From positions 34,483 to 98,482 of the forward strand of contig CAZOFD010000001.1 of NCBI GenBank assembly GCA_964579135.1: a stretch of DNA of 64,000 bases, given 5' to 3'. Position numbers and translations under genes: made by a program. Below, one piece after another: positions 42,536 through 52,823 of this stretch; position 1 is the stretch's first letter, and every line of letters begins with the position of its first letter. Origin of the DNA: CAG-390 sp964579135 (GTDB lineage: Bacteria; Bacillota; Clostridia; Oscillospirales; CAG-272). The notes beneath the pieces were generated by a model that was given only the letters and a program-made list of their open reading frames with translations, did not search any database and had not been told where the DNA came from.

Positions 42536-43927
42536 TCAAGTCTCGGGCACTTTTTCACTCAGCGTTACCTTGGTATCGACGGTCTTGCCGCCTCTGACCA
42601 CGGTAACGTCTATCACGTCTCCTATGGCGTGACGCGATATTATCCCCGTTATATCCGAGAAAGAGGTAATCTCGGTCGAGTCTATCGTCAGCAAACGGTC
42701 GCCCTTTTTAAGCCCGTCGTTTTGACCGGGGTCAGCCACGTACACGCCGGCGGAGCCCATCGTACCGAAGTAATAATATACCTGATAGCTGCTCTCGAGC
42801 GTTATAAGCGAAACGCCCATCGCGGGTCTGCCGGTAACGTACCCGTTTTCTTTCAGTTCCTTTACGACCGCTATCGCATCGTTAACGGGGATGGCAAATC
42901 CGAGCCCCTCGACGTCCTCCGCGGAATATTTTGCGTTTACGACACCCACGAGCTCGCCGTAGAGACTAAACATCCCGCCGCCCGAGTTTCCGGGGTTTAC
43001 CGCGGCGTCGGTCTGAAGAAGAGTCATAGACCAGTTTCCGTCGACGGTGATCTCGCGACCGAGCGCGCTTATTATACCGTACGTTACCGATCCGCCGAGC
43101 TCGCCGAGCGGGTTGCCGATAACGATAACGTCGTCACCCACCGCAAGTTCGGAGCTGTTGCCGATAACAGCCGCGCTGAACGTCTCGTCCTCTTGCGGCG
43201 CGATCTTCAAAAGCGCGATATCCGACTGTTCGTCGCTGCCCACAAGGCTCGCGACGTATTCTCTGCCGTCCGTCAAGCGAACGTTTATAGTGCTCGCGTC
43301 CTCGACAACGTGGTGATTCGTTACTATATATCCGTCTGCGGAAATGATAACCCCGCTGCCGGAGCCCGTGCTGACGTAATACGAGTTAGCCACGCTTACG
43401 GTTATCTCGACGACCGAATCACGCACCTTTGCTGCGGTCTGCGACTTCGTCATAAGTTCGCCGCGGTCCGTTTGAGTCACGTTGACGGTTCCGCCGGCGG
43501 AGTTGCCGCGCGAAACGACAAGATTGAGGTCGTTCCCCTTAAACAGCGAAGAGCCGTCCGTATCGAGCAATTTCGACGCGAAATACGCCCCGCCGAACCC
43601 CGCAAGACCGGAGAGAACTATGCACAAAACGGCAAGTGACGCAACTATCGCAATTACCGTCGCCTTGCGATTTTTCTTTTTCGGTTTCGTCTTCGTTGGT
43701 GTCATGGTGTACGCGCTGCAGTTATACCCTCGGTCGCCGCCGGCGGAAACGTACATATATCCGCTCGCCGCATTCGCGCTCTCACCGTTCGCTTTATCGT
43801 TTTCGTTGTTTTCGCCGCAGCAGTTTTCCCCCTCGGCGTCGCATAGAGCGGCACTGCCATCTGCGGTCGCATTTTCGCCCGCCTCGTCGATATTTTCGTT
43901 TTGTTTGTTCGGATCGAACTCAGCCAT
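42536..43927 (-). CDS. htrA: HtrA/DegP-like serine protease
   Basis: 463-residue envelope quality-control protease. The ATG at 43927 follows GGAGGG. A long acidic cytoplasmic N-terminus (~1-85) precedes one membrane helix (~90-115; VIAIVASLAVLCIVLSGLAG). The trypsin-like domain has catalytic His in IVTNHHVVED, Asp in SDIALLKI and Ser in NPGNSGGGMF. One PDZ domain ends the protein (~365-455; AGVYVADPGQNDGLKKGDRL). First gene of an htrA-regulator-kinase operon, a common envelope-stress arrangement. Confidence 0.94.
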   Translation of the reverse strand: MAEFDPNKQNENIDEAGENATADGSAALCDAEGENCCGENNENDKANGESANAASGYMYVSAGGDRGYNCSAYTMTPTKTKPKKKNRKATVIAIVASLAVLCIVLSGLAGFGGAYFASKLLDTDGSSLFKGNDLNLVVSRGNSAGGTVNVTQTDRGELMTKSQTAAKVRDSVVEITVSVANSYYVSTGSGSGVIISADGYIVTNHHVVEDASTINVRLTDGREYVASLVGSDEQSDIALLKIAPQEDETFSAAVIGNSSELAVGDDVIVIGNPLGELGGSVTYGIISALGREITVDGNWSMTLLQTDAAVNPGNSGGGMFSLYGELVGVVNAKYSAEDVEGLGFAIPVNDAIAVVKELKENGYVTGRPAMGVSLITLESSYQVYYYFGTMGSAGVYVADPGQNDGLKKGDRLLTIDSTEITSFSDITGIISRHAIGDVIDVTVVRGGKTVDTKVTLSEKVPET

Positions 43928-43988
43928 AAAGCCCTCCGCGGGACGTCTTGCGCCAAAGCGCCGCCATCCCATTTGATTATTTGCTTTT

Positions 43989-44020
43989 ATTATAAGCTCG
44001 GTATGTGAAAGCTATATGAA
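43989..44020 (-). promoter_or_regulatory. Probable activator-dependent promoter of the htrA operon with 11-bp direct repeats
   Basis: Minus strand: TATAAT at 43989-43994 has no -35 match at the right spacing. Instead TTCATATA (44013-44020) and TTCACATA (44002-44009) are spaced exactly 11 bp, one helical turn, over the -35 region. This is the typical layout of an OmpR/PhoB-type activator site. Confidence 0.55.
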
Positions 44021-44105
44021 GACGAAATTAAATTTCCTTGAATTAACCCGCAAAGTGCACCCACACCGTCTTTCACGCACACGCGCGATATGCGCAATAT
44101 TTTGT

Positions 44106-44133
44106 TGATTTTGCGGAATTATATGATATAATA
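44106..44133 (+). promoter_or_regulatory. Promoter of the queG-addBA operon
   Basis: TTGATT (44106-44111), 16-bp spacer, TATAAT (44128-44133), 73 bp before the first ATG. Confidence 0.65.
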
Positions 44134-44206
44134 GAATGGATAAAGCGCGTTTTCGCGCGTCGAAAAACAGTAATAATCAAACCAATTTGAAGCGGAGAAC
44201 GCGCAA

Positions 44207-45079
44207 ATGAGCCGAAATATGACAGAGACAAACGTTACGCTGCCAGACGCACGCACAGACGGAAGCCTTAAAGGGGCGAAAAGCGCCGATATCCTTATCG
44301 CCGCGGGTGTTGCCGAAGCCGCCGAGCTGCCGCTTTCTTCGTGCAGAATAACAAAGCCGTATCTGCTCGAGCGCCTCGGATTCGTTCCGACCGCCGTCGC
44401 GATAGGCATCATCCCCTATTACACAAAAGCGTGTGACGAAAAGCGCACCGTGTCCGCATATGCCGTCGGTCGCGATTACCACGCGCTCGCCGCCGAGATA
44501 GGGCAAAAAGCCGCACGCTTCGCCGCCGCGCACCACCCAAACGCGCACGTCGCGTGCTTTTCGGACCACTCGCCGATCGCCGAGGTGGAGGCGGCGGCTC
44601 GAGCCGGGCTCGGCGTTATCGGAATGAACGGGCTCCTGATAACGAAAAAATATTCGTCGTACGTTTTTATCACCGAACTGTTTACCGATATCGAAACCGA
44701 CGCCGAGCCGCGCGTGGCGGAATACTGCGAGCGTTGCGGACGTTGTCGCACCGCCTGCCCGAGCCGACTTTGCGGGTTTAAAGAATGTCTCTCGGCGATA
44801 ACGCAAAAAAAGGGCGAACTCGGGGAAAATGAAAAAGAGCTTATGCGCCGTTACGGCACCGCTTGGGGTTGCGACGTTTGCCAAGAAGTATGCCCCCACA
44901 CGGTAAAAGCAAAAAAAGACGGCACGATATATACGGACTCGGAATTTTTCAATCAACAGCCGATATCCGTCCCGACCGAAGAAACGATCGCGGACAAGGC
45001 GGACTTTGCCAAAAGAGCATACTCGTGGCGCGGGGCGGCGACGATCCTGCGAAACGTAAAAATACTAAAAAATGATTAG
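44207..45079 (+). CDS. Epoxyqueuosine reductase-like protein (QueG family, short form)
   Basis: 290-residue cytosolic iron-sulphur protein. QueG reduces epoxyqueuosine in tRNA to queuosine using cobalamin and two [4Fe-4S] clusters. Family features: DHSPIAEVEAAARAGLGVIG (substrate/cobalamin region), SSYVFITELFTDIE, and two ferredoxin-type Cys sets, CERCGRCRTACPSRLCGFKEC and CDVCQEVCP. It is shorter than E. coli QueG because the C-terminal HEAT-like part is absent, as in many Clostridia. The B12 dependence links it to the uptake operon at 15-22 kb. Confidence 0.85.
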   Translation: MSRNMTETNVTLPDARTDGSLKGAKSADILIAAGVAEAAELPLSSCRITKPYLLERLGFVPTAVAIGIIPYYTKACDEKRTVSAYAVGRDYHALAAEIGQKAARFAAAHHPNAHVACFSDHSPIAEVEAAARAGLGVIGMNGLLITKKYSSYVFITELFTDIETDAEPRVAEYCERCGRCRTACPSRLCGFKECLSAITQKKGELGENEKELMRRYGTAWGCDVCQEVCPHTVKAKKDGTIYTDSEFFNQQPISVPTEETIADKADFAKRAYSWRGAATILRNVKILKND

Positions 45080-45764
45080 TTTCAGCAAACAAAAAGAAAG
45101 TTTTTACAAAAAAGAAGAACGCCGCCTCAAAAACGAGATCTTGCAGCGCGAGCAACAACTGAACAACCTGCGCGCCAAAAGCGCCGACGAATCGAAAAAA
45201 CGCGCCGCGGAATCCTCCGCCTCCGTGCACAGATTTAAAAAATCGAATTACCCCTCGTACGTCGTCTCCGCCGTACGCGAAAACTCTCTGTTCGGCATAG
45301 TGTCGCGCTTTTTCGCTTATTTTCGCCGCTTTCGTCTTGTCTCCACCATCGTTAAAACGGTAAGTGCCGTATTCGCGATCGTGCAGGCGGGAGCTTTGCT
45401 CATAATTTTGTCCGGTGTTCTCATCGTCGTGATCCCCGCCCTTATCGTTTTTGCCGTAACCGCATTCGTTTTGACGTTTGTCACAAGGCGAAAGATCACG
45501 GAGAAAGCCGAAAAAGTATTTTCCGGTCGACCTCTCACCGTTATATTCGTATCGCACACCGCCCCCTCGCTGTCGTGCGTGTACGCAACGGCGCGCGACC
45601 TTGCCGCCGCCGGGCAGGCGGTGCTCGTGGTATTGCCGACGATGACGTCGAAGCGAACGCAAAAAAAGATCGACGGCGTACTGACCGTCAAGCACCATAT
45701 GTATTTTCATCTGCAATCTCACGTGCTGAAAAACGCCCCCGACAGGACCGAAATATACCTTTGA
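45072..45764 (+). CDS. Membrane protein of unknown function with N-terminal coiled coil
   Basis: 230 residues, overlapping the queG-like gene by 8 bp. Residues ~5-60 are strongly charged and likely coiled coil (KKEERRLKNEILQREQQLNN). One or two long membrane helices lie at ~95-135 (TVSAVFAIVQAGALLIILSG, VLIVVIPALIVFAVTAFVL). The C-terminal cytosolic part (~150-230; LTVIFVSHTAPSLSCVYATA, AGQAVLVVLPTMTSK) has alternating strand-helix character. No family recognised. Its position between queG and addB suggests co-transcription only. Confidence 0.7.
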   Translation: MISFSKQKESFYKKEERRLKNEILQREQQLNNLRAKSADESKKRAAESSASVHRFKKSNYPSYVVSAVRENSLFGIVSRFFAYFRRFRLVSTIVKTVSAVFAIVQAGALLIILSGVLIVVIPALIVFAVTAFVLTFVTRRKITEKAEKVFSGRPLTVIFVSHTAPSLSCVYATARDLAAAGQAVLVVLPTMTSKRTQKKIDGVLTVKHHMYFHLQSHVLKNAPDRTEIYL

Positions 45765-45872
45765 CGTTCGCCCCTCGCGTGCCGTTTTCGCACAGCAGTC
45801 GCACCCACGCCGCGCGCACCCGAAAAATGCAAAGTGCGATCGGCAATCAAAACCGAAGAAAAGGCAAAAAAT

Positions 45873-48800
45873 ATGATCAGATTCGTATACGGCGACCTCG
45901 GTTGCGGAAAAAGCAAATATATCACGGATCGGATGGTTCTCGACGCGGAAAAAGGCGAAAAAGTGCTATTGATAGTCCCGGAGCAAGCGACCGTATGCGC
46001 GGAGCGCGATCTTTTGTCGCGTCTGCCCGCGCGCGCGCGCCTCTCGGCAGACGTGCTGAATTTCTCAAGGCTTTGCGACGCGGTCTTCAGAAGATACGGC
46101 GGCGGCGCATACGAACGCGCTTCGGAGGGCGTGCGCAAGATCATCGTATGGCGTGCGCTTCGCGAAGCGTCGCCTTTTTTGCGCGAATATTCGCTCCGCG
46201 CCGCGGACGACGTGCCGCTTACGGAGAAGATGCTTGCCGCGATCGACGAATTCGCTCTCGGCGGCACGTCCGCGCAAGATCTTGACAACGCCCTGCGCCG
46301 CCTGCCCGCGGGCAAACTCGCCGACAAAGTGCGCGACCTCTCGCTTGTCTACTCGATATATTGCGGTCTCTTGGAGCCGAAATACTCCACCGAAGTAACG
46401 TCGATGCAAAAAGCCGCCGACATCCTCGAAAAAGAGGACTATTTTGCGGAAGTAAACGTTTATATCGACGCTTTTACGAGTTTTACGTCTCCCGAGCACA
46501 GAATCATACGGGCGGCTATGGCAAAAGCGAAAAACGTTACCGTAACGATTCCGCTGCCCTCGCCGACACATCGCGGCACGGACACGCTGTCCATACGGGC
46601 GTGCTCCGACAAATTGCGCGCAGCCGCCGCTGCAACGGGAGCCCCCGTGCAAAGCGTATGCCTTGAAGAACGCAGCCGCGCCGACAGCGCGACTTTGCAA
46701 TATACCGCAAAAGACCTTTGGACGACGCGCGACGGGGTGCGACCGCAAAACGACGGCAGCATCGAGCTGTGGCGCAGCGACGATATCTACGACGAGGTCG
46801 AATACGCCGCGGCGCGGATACGCGAACTGCTCGAAAACGGTTGCCGTTGCCGCGACGTCGCTCTGATAGTACGGCGCGCCGATACGTACCGCGGAATCAT
46901 CGAGCCGGCTCTCGAGGAGATGGGAGTGCCGTATTATTTCGCGCAAAGAACGTCGCTTGCGAGCACGGCTCCCGCAAGACTTATAATCTCCGCGCTTCGC
47001 ATCGCCCTTTACGGTTGGCGGCGCGAGGACGTTATCGCGCACCTAAAGACCGGGCTTTGCGGCGTAGATCCGCGCGACGCGGATATGTTCGAATATTACG
47101 TCGCGAAGTGGCAAATATCGGGCAATCGTTTCACCGTTAACGAGCCGTGGAATATGAATCCCGACGGATATACCGACAAGATCAGTCGCCGCGGCGAGAC
47201 CGTGCTTGCCGCCGCCAATCGCGTGCGCACAAAGATCACGGGCGCACTCGAAGATTATTTTTCCGCCCTCAAAGCCGCAGACAGCGCCGCGGGAATGTGC
47301 CGCGCCACGGCGGAATACCTTGAGCGTGTCGGACTTGACGACTCGCTACGAAATATCGCGGCAAAGCATCTCGGTGCGGGCAGACTTCGTTACGCAAACG
47401 AGACCTCGCGCCTCTATGCCGCAACGCTTGACGCTCTCGACGAATTGTGCGAAGCGTTCGACGGCGCCCCGAAGCCCGATCTCTCGACTTTTGCCTGCGC
47501 ATTGCGTATGCTTTTGGGCTCAACGGACATAGGCACCATTCCGACGTCCGTTGACGAAGTAAACGTACTCGAGGCAAATATGATGCGAGCCGACAACGTA
47601 AAATACGTCGTCATCCTCGGCTGCGTAGACGGCGAATTCCCCGCTGCGGTGACCGACTCGGGGCTGCTTTCGGAAAACGAAAGAGCACTTCTGGCGGAAT
47701 TTCTGTCGGATGCGGGCAAAAGTCGCGCCGAACGCGCTTCGGACGAACTTTTTTATTTTCGTCGCGCCGTTGCAAGCGCAAGATGCGGCGTTATGATCAG
47801 TTCGCACGGTCCGACGCCGCCCTCCGCCGCCTTTGAGCGTATAAGGGCGCTACTCTCCGTATCGGTAACGGACGCCTCTGGCGATATCTTGCGCCGCATA
47901 CGCACACCGCGAGCCGCCGCCGAATACGCGCCGTTGCTTTACGGCAGTGCGATAGGCGGCGCCGTCGACGAAGCCCTCTCCCAACTCAAAGGCGAGTCTT
48001 TCCGTATAGGCTCTGCCGCAGAGCCGCCCGTTTGCGCCGCAAACGACGCGATATCACCCGCCGTCGCCTTGTCCGCCGTCGGGAAAGACCTTGTGCTCAG
48101 TCAATCGCGCACCGAAGACTTCGCAAACTGCCGATTTATGTATGCCTGCAAATATTTGCTGTCGCTCGACGATGGGAAAAAGGTCGAATTTTCGTTCGAC
48201 AGCATAGGCACGTTTATCCATTCGGTTCTCGAAAACGCTTTGTTTGAAATATTCGCCGTGCGAGGCGGAGAGCTGCCGGGCGCCGTCGAGCGCGAAGAGC
48301 TCATCGCCTCCTGCGCCGAAAAATACGTCAAAGAGCACCTGCCGCAAGATATCGGCGACCGAAAAATGCGCATCGCGCACCTGACCGAGCGTTGCCGCAG
48401 GCTCGCTTCGCTCGTGCTGACCGACCTTGTCGCGGAATTCGAAGACAGTGCTTTCCGCCCAGAATTTTTCGAGCTTAAGATAGGTCGCGGCGGCGTGCCC
48501 TCTCCCGTGCTCGATACCGCCGGCGGCAATCGCGTATCGATCACCGGAGTCGTCGACCGAGTCGACGTTTTTCGCAGCGAGGGCAAAGCGTATATCCGCA
48601 CGGTGGACTATAAAACCGGCAACAAAACCTTTAACCTAAAAAACATCGGCGACGGCAAAGACCTGCAGCTGCTGCTCTACCTGTATTCGCTTACGTCGCC
48701 GAACGACGCCGTCAAAAACAAACTCGGAGGCGAGCCGTTGCCCGCCGGTATAAGTTATTACACGGCTACGCCGCCCACCGTCGAACTTGCCGCTTTGGAC

Positions 48801-49118
48801 GACCCGACCGTCCGGGAGCGCGCGCGACTGGAACTTAGGCGCAGCGGTCTTTGGCTCGACGACGAAACGGTGCTCGGCGCGGCAAGCGCCGAGGGAAACA
48901 CGCGCCACCTCATGGCGAGCGGCAAAAAGGCGACGGTGCCATCGGTAAGTCGCGAAGGCTTCGACCGCCTCTTTAGTCAAGTATGCGATACGGTTTGCGC
49001 CGTCGCGGACGATATCGCCGCCGGTCACGCCGAAGCGCGTCCGCGAGACGCGCGAACGTGCGAATTTTGCCCGTTTTTCTGCATATGCCGCGTAGGCGCG
49101 AGGGGCAAAGGCGCGTAA
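45873..49118 (+). CDS. addB: ATP-dependent helicase/nuclease subunit B
   Basis: Subunit of the AddAB helicase-nuclease that processes double-strand breaks for RecA. The ATG at 45873 follows an AAGG site; 1081 residues. Walker A-like FVYGDLGCGKSKYI (~4-17). The C-terminal nuclease domain includes 'RTVDYKTGNKTF' (active-site DYKTG). The iron-sulphur cluster cysteines are split as in AddB: one group at 'NCRFMYACKYLL' (~750) and three or more near the end in RTCEFCPFFCICRVG. addA follows 105 bp downstream. Confidence 0.93.
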   Translation: MIRFVYGDLGCGKSKYITDRMVLDAEKGEKVLLIVPEQATVCAERDLLSRLPARARLSADVLNFSRLCDAVFRRYGGGAYERASEGVRKIIVWRALREASPFLREYSLRAADDVPLTEKMLAAIDEFALGGTSAQDLDNALRRLPAGKLADKVRDLSLVYSIYCGLLEPKYSTEVTSMQKAADILEKEDYFAEVNVYIDAFTSFTSPEHRIIRAAMAKAKNVTVTIPLPSPTHRGTDTLSIRACSDKLRAAAAATGAPVQSVCLEERSRADSATLQYTAKDLWTTRDGVRPQNDGSIELWRSDDIYDEVEYAAARIRELLENGCRCRDVALIVRRADTYRGIIEPALEEMGVPYYFAQRTSLASTAPARLIISALRIALYGWRREDVIAHLKTGLCGVDPRDADMFEYYVAKWQISGNRFTVNEPWNMNPDGYTDKISRRGETVLAAANRVRTKITGALEDYFSALKAADSAAGMCRATAEYLERVGLDDSLRNIAAKHLGAGRLRYANETSRLYAATLDALDELCEAFDGAPKPDLSTFACALRMLLGSTDIGTIPTSVDEVNVLEANMMRADNVKYVVILGCVDGEFPAAVTDSGLLSENERALLAEFLSDAGKSRAERASDELFYFRRAVASARCGVMISSHGPTPPSAAFERIRALLSVSVTDASGDILRRIRTPRAAAEYAPLLYGSAIGGAVDEALSQLKGESFRIGSAAEPPVCAANDAISPAVALSAVGKDLVLSQSRTEDFANCRFMYACKYLLSLDDGKKVEFSFDSIGTFIHSVLENALFEIFAVRGGELPGAVEREELIASCAEKYVKEHLPQDIGDRKMRIAHLTERCRRLASLVLTDLVAEFEDSAFRPEFFELKIGRGGVPSPVLDTAGGNRVSITGVVDRVDVFRSEGKAYIRTVDYKTGNKTFNLKNIGDGKDLQLLLYLYSLTSPNDAVKNKLGGEPLPAGISYYTATPPTVELAALDDPTVRERARLELRRSGLWLDDETVLGAASAEGNTRHLMASGKKATVPSVSREGFDRLFSQVCDTVCAVADDIAAGHAEARPRDARTCEFCPFFCICRVGARGKGA

Positions 49119-49223
49119 GCGAAAAGCGCGGCTTGTTTCGCATTGGTTAACACTTAAGTTCGCCCTTGCCGCCTCGGCAAGGGCGGAAAGGAACGATCGC
49201 CCGAACAAAGCGAATATCGAAAT

Positions 49224-52200
49224 ATGAAAAAACCGACAAAAGCGCAACAAAGCGCCATCGATCTGCGCGGCAGGAGCGTTTTGGTCTCCGCCGCCGCAGG
49301 CTCGGGGAAAACAGCCACCCTTACGCAGCGCATTATCCGCCTGCTGACCGACGAGACCTCCCCCGCCGACGTTTGCGATATGCTTATCGTTACCTTTACA
49401 CGAGCCGCCGCGGGCGAGTTGCGCACACGCATATCCGCCGCGATCTCCTCCGCGCTCGCCGTCGATATGCAAAACGAGCATCTCGCACGTCAGCTCGCCG
49501 CGCTCGGCAGTGCAAAAATATGCACGATAGACTCGTATTATCTCGATCTCGCACGCGGCAATTTCGAGCGTTTGGGTCTGCCCGCGTCGTTCCGCCCCGC
49601 CGACGAGGGCGAAGCGAAGATATTGCGCAGATCCGTTATGAACGCCGTTATCGAAGAAAGATACTCCGCCGACCCCGATTTCCCGGATCTTTGCGAGCAG
49701 CTGACCGGCGTGCGCTCAAGCGGCGCACTCGCAGACGTGTTCATAGATATTTACGAGGATACGGAGCGGCTCACTGACGGCGGCGATTACCTGCTTCGTT
49801 GCGCCCAAAAATACAAGCACGGCGCCGAATCGCCGTTTTTCGACACCGTTTGGGGCAACGCATTTCGCCGCGAAATGCGCCTTGAGGCGCAAACTCTCGC
49901 CGCACGTGCCGATTCCGCGCTCGAAATCGTCGCAAACAACCCCGAATGTGCCGCGTATTCCGATTCGCTCGAAAACTCCCGTGAATTTTTAAAGGAGTTT
50001 TTGCGCATTACGGAAAACGGCAGCTACTCCGCGGTGCGGGAGACCGTACGTCGCTTTTCGCCGATAAGCGCGGGAAGAGTATCTGGCAAAGCAACAGACG
50101 CCTCGCGAGCCGCACTTGAGGAGCGCAACGCGCTCAACAAAGCTATAAGCGATTGGTCGAAACGCGAATTTTTGCTTGACGACGAAAATATTTCGGCTGC
50201 AATGCTGCGCTCAAGCGATATATGCGAAAAAATACATTCGGTAATAAGCGAATACCGAAAAGCGTTGAGCGACGAAAAAGCACTGCGCGGCATATGCGAT
50301 TTCGCAGACCTGTCGCGTTTCGCACTGAAGCTTTTAACGGACGAAAACGGCAACCCGACAGACCTCGCCCTTGAAGAGAGAAAAAAATACAGCCATATAT
50401 TCGTCGACGAATATCAGGACACCGACGGAATACAGGACACCGTATTTCGCACGATATCGAACGGGCATAACCTGTTTTTGGTCGGAGACGTTAAACAAAG
50501 CATATACGGTTTTCGCGGTGCGGAGCCCTCGATCTTTACCGAATATCGAAAGGAATCCCCCCCCGTAGCCGAGGTGCCGAGCGGCGACTGCCCGTGTTCG
50601 ATATATATGTCCGAGAACTTCAGATGTGCCCCTTGCGTCGTAAACTTCACGAACGCCGTTTGTTCTTATCTTTTTTCCGCCGCCGAAAAAAGCGGCAACG
50701 GCATAGGATACCGCAAAGAGGACGATCTCGTCCTCTCGCGCCCCGAGCCGTACGGCAACGAACGCGTTAAGATCGCGCTCGTTGAAAAAAACGACGAAGA
50801 AAACGCGGCATACTCGGAAGCGATCTATATAGCAAACGAGATCAAGCGGCTCGTTAAATACGAAAAGAACGCCGACGGCACCCCTTTTAAATACGGCGAT
50901 ATGGCGATCCTCGTTCGCTCACACTCCAAAGCCGAGGCGATAGCCGACGTGCTCGTGCGCGAGGGCATCCCCCACGCAAACGGCGCGGGAGAAGCGCTTT
51001 TCGAAAACCCCGAAGTACTTATGATGTTCTCTCTGCTGTGCGCGATAGACAACCCCGAGCGCGACGTTCCTTTGGCGGGTGCTCTGCGCTCGCCCATATT
51101 CCGTTTTTCACTATCCGACCTTGTCGAGATACGCCGCACAAGAACCGACACGTCGCTTTTCGGCTCCCTGCTCGAATACGGCAGCGACGAGAACGCCGAC
51201 GCGCAACTTGCCGAAAAATGCCGTGAGGCAACGAAAACGATCGACGACTGGCGCGAAGCGGCACAAGCGCTGCCCGTGCATATTTTCGTTCGCGACCTTT
51301 GGCGGCAAACAAACGCGCTAACGTACGCCGGCTCAGGCGCGGACTCCGCACGTCAAACCCCGAACGAAAGGCGGCGAAACCTGCAACAATTCTACGAATA
51401 CGCAAGAAAGTTCGAAGCCTCCGCATTTCGCACCCTGCACGATTTTACCGAATATATCGGCGGCATCATCGAAAGCGGCGAAAAGATAGCTTTCGAGAAC
51501 GCGGGCGACGAAAATACGGTGCGGATAATGACGGTGCACAAATCCAAAGGGCTCGAATTCCCGGTCGTATTCCTCGCAGGCACGGCAAGCCGCACGAACA
51601 CAAGCGACGGTAACTCGCCTTTGATATTTACCCCGCAGGACGATCTCGGTCTGACTTTGCGACTGACCGACAAAAGCGGATTCGGCAAGATAGAGACCCC
51701 GATGCGTCTCGCCGCGGCAAAAAAAGTCGTATCGCTCTCACTCGAAGAGGAGATACGGGTGCTTTACGTTGCGCTCACGCGCGCGCGCGACCGACTTTAC
51801 GTAACCGCGGAGGGCAGCGGCGACTTTGCCGCGAAAAAGCTCGACGCCGCAAACCGCCGTGCATCCCTCGGTGACGTTGCCGCACTCGACGCCTGCTCGT
51901 CGACCCTCGATCGAATCCTCACCGCGCTGAGCGCCTCGCCCGACTGCGACTGCTATGAGATCGAAGCGGCGCACTGCGCCTCGCAACAAGAAGAGACGAG
52001 CGACGTCGAAACGCGAGAGGAGCCGACGCCCGAGGGCTCAATACGCGCCGATACGGCAAACGAGCTCTCCGCGCGTTTTGCTTTCGAATATCCCTTGAGC
52101 TCGACTCGCATACCTGCCAAGCTTTCTGTCTCCCGACTTTACCCCGAGATCCTCGACCCCGAGGAGACGGATCTCGACGATCTGCTGAAAAAGGTCGCGT

Positions 52201-52823
52201 CGCAAGAGCGTCGCGTACCGAAATTTATGGGCGGAAAAGGAGACGGCGCTGCCGAGCGCGGCACCGCAACGCATTTGTTTTTGCAATTTTGCGACTTTTC
52301 GCACCTCGACGGAACCGAGGCGAGCGTAAACGACGAGGTCGCCCGTTTGTGCGAAAAAAGGTTTATATCCGAGGCAAGTGCGAAACTTATAAGAAAAGAC
52401 GAGATCGCCGCATTCGCGAAAAGCGAGATATTCAAATCGGTCAAAGAAGCGCGCAACGTTTGGCGCGAACAAAGATTTAACGTTTTTCTCCCGGCACGCG
52501 ACTTCACGTCGGACGAAAAAACGAAAAAGCTGCTCGCAGACGAGAAACTGCTCGTACAAGGCGTTATCGACCTGTTCTTTACGGACAAAAACGGCAACCT
52601 CGTGTTATGCGATTACAAAACCGACCGCCTGACGCCTCGCGAACTTCGCGACCCCGACGCCGCAAAGCAAACGCTGCTCGAACGGCACGGGAGGCAACTC
52701 TCGTATTATGCGGCGGCACTCGGCGAAATTTTCACTCACGCCCCCGACGTGATATGCGTTTACTCGCTCCATTCGGGTGCCGAATACCGCTTTACCGTCG
52801 ACGAGTTGTCGAAAGCGCCGTAA
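49224..52823 (+). CDS. addA: ATP-dependent helicase/nuclease subunit A
   Basis: UvrD-like helicase and nuclease subunit, 1199 residues. Motifs: Q-motif TKAQQSAI, Walker A SAAAGSGKTATL (~22-33), LIVTFTRAAAGELRTRI, Walker B IFVDEYQDTDGIQ (~392), LVGDVKQSIYGFRGAEP, 'MTVHKSKGLEFPVVF', and VLYVALTRARDRLYVT motif VI. The C-terminal RecB-type nuclease has VQGVIDLFF and LCDYKTDRL. With AddB it forms the complete Gram-positive RecBCD counterpart. Confidence 0.96.
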   Translation: MKKPTKAQQSAIDLRGRSVLVSAAAGSGKTATLTQRIIRLLTDETSPADVCDMLIVTFTRAAAGELRTRISAAISSALAVDMQNEHLARQLAALGSAKICTIDSYYLDLARGNFERLGLPASFRPADEGEAKILRRSVMNAVIEERYSADPDFPDLCEQLTGVRSSGALADVFIDIYEDTERLTDGGDYLLRCAQKYKHGAESPFFDTVWGNAFRREMRLEAQTLAARADSALEIVANNPECAAYSDSLENSREFLKEFLRITENGSYSAVRETVRRFSPISAGRVSGKATDASRAALEERNALNKAISDWSKREFLLDDENISAAMLRSSDICEKIHSVISEYRKALSDEKALRGICDFADLSRFALKLLTDENGNPTDLALEERKKYSHIFVDEYQDTDGIQDTVFRTISNGHNLFLVGDVKQSIYGFRGAEPSIFTEYRKESPPVAEVPSGDCPCSIYMSENFRCAPCVVNFTNAVCSYLFSAAEKSGNGIGYRKEDDLVLSRPEPYGNERVKIALVEKNDEENAAYSEAIYIANEIKRLVKYEKNADGTPFKYGDMAILVRSHSKAEAIADVLVREGIPHANGAGEALFENPEVLMMFSLLCAIDNPERDVPLAGALRSPIFRFSLSDLVEIRRTRTDTSLFGSLLEYGSDENADAQLAEKCREATKTIDDWREAAQALPVHIFVRDLWRQTNALTYAGSGADSARQTPNERRRNLQQFYEYARKFEASAFRTLHDFTEYIGGIIESGEKIAFENAGDENTVRIMTVHKSKGLEFPVVFLAGTASRTNTSDGNSPLIFTPQDDLGLTLRLTDKSGFGKIETPMRLAAAKKVVSLSLEEEIRVLYVALTRARDRLYVTAEGSGDFAAKKLDAANRRASLGDVAALDACSSTLDRILTALSASPDCDCYEIEAAHCASQQEETSDVETREEPTPEGSIRADTANELSARFAFEYPLSSTRIPAKLSVSRLYPEILDPEETDLDDLLKKVASQERRVPKFMGGKGDGAAERGTATHLFLQFCDFSHLDGTEASVNDEVARLCEKRFISEASAKLIRKDEIAAFAKSEIFKSVKEARNVWREQRFNVFLPARDFTSDEKTKKLLADEKLLVQGVIDLFFTDKNGNLVLCDYKTDRLTPRELRDPDAAKQTLLERHGRQLSYYAAALGEIFTHAPDVICVYSLHSGAEYRFTVDELSKAP

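Noticed and set aside
41627..43639. 670-codon plus-strand ORF opposite the kinase, regulator and htrA genes
   Set aside because: Spans three clearly coding minus-strand genes. The translation is Arg/His/Tyr-rich with no domains.
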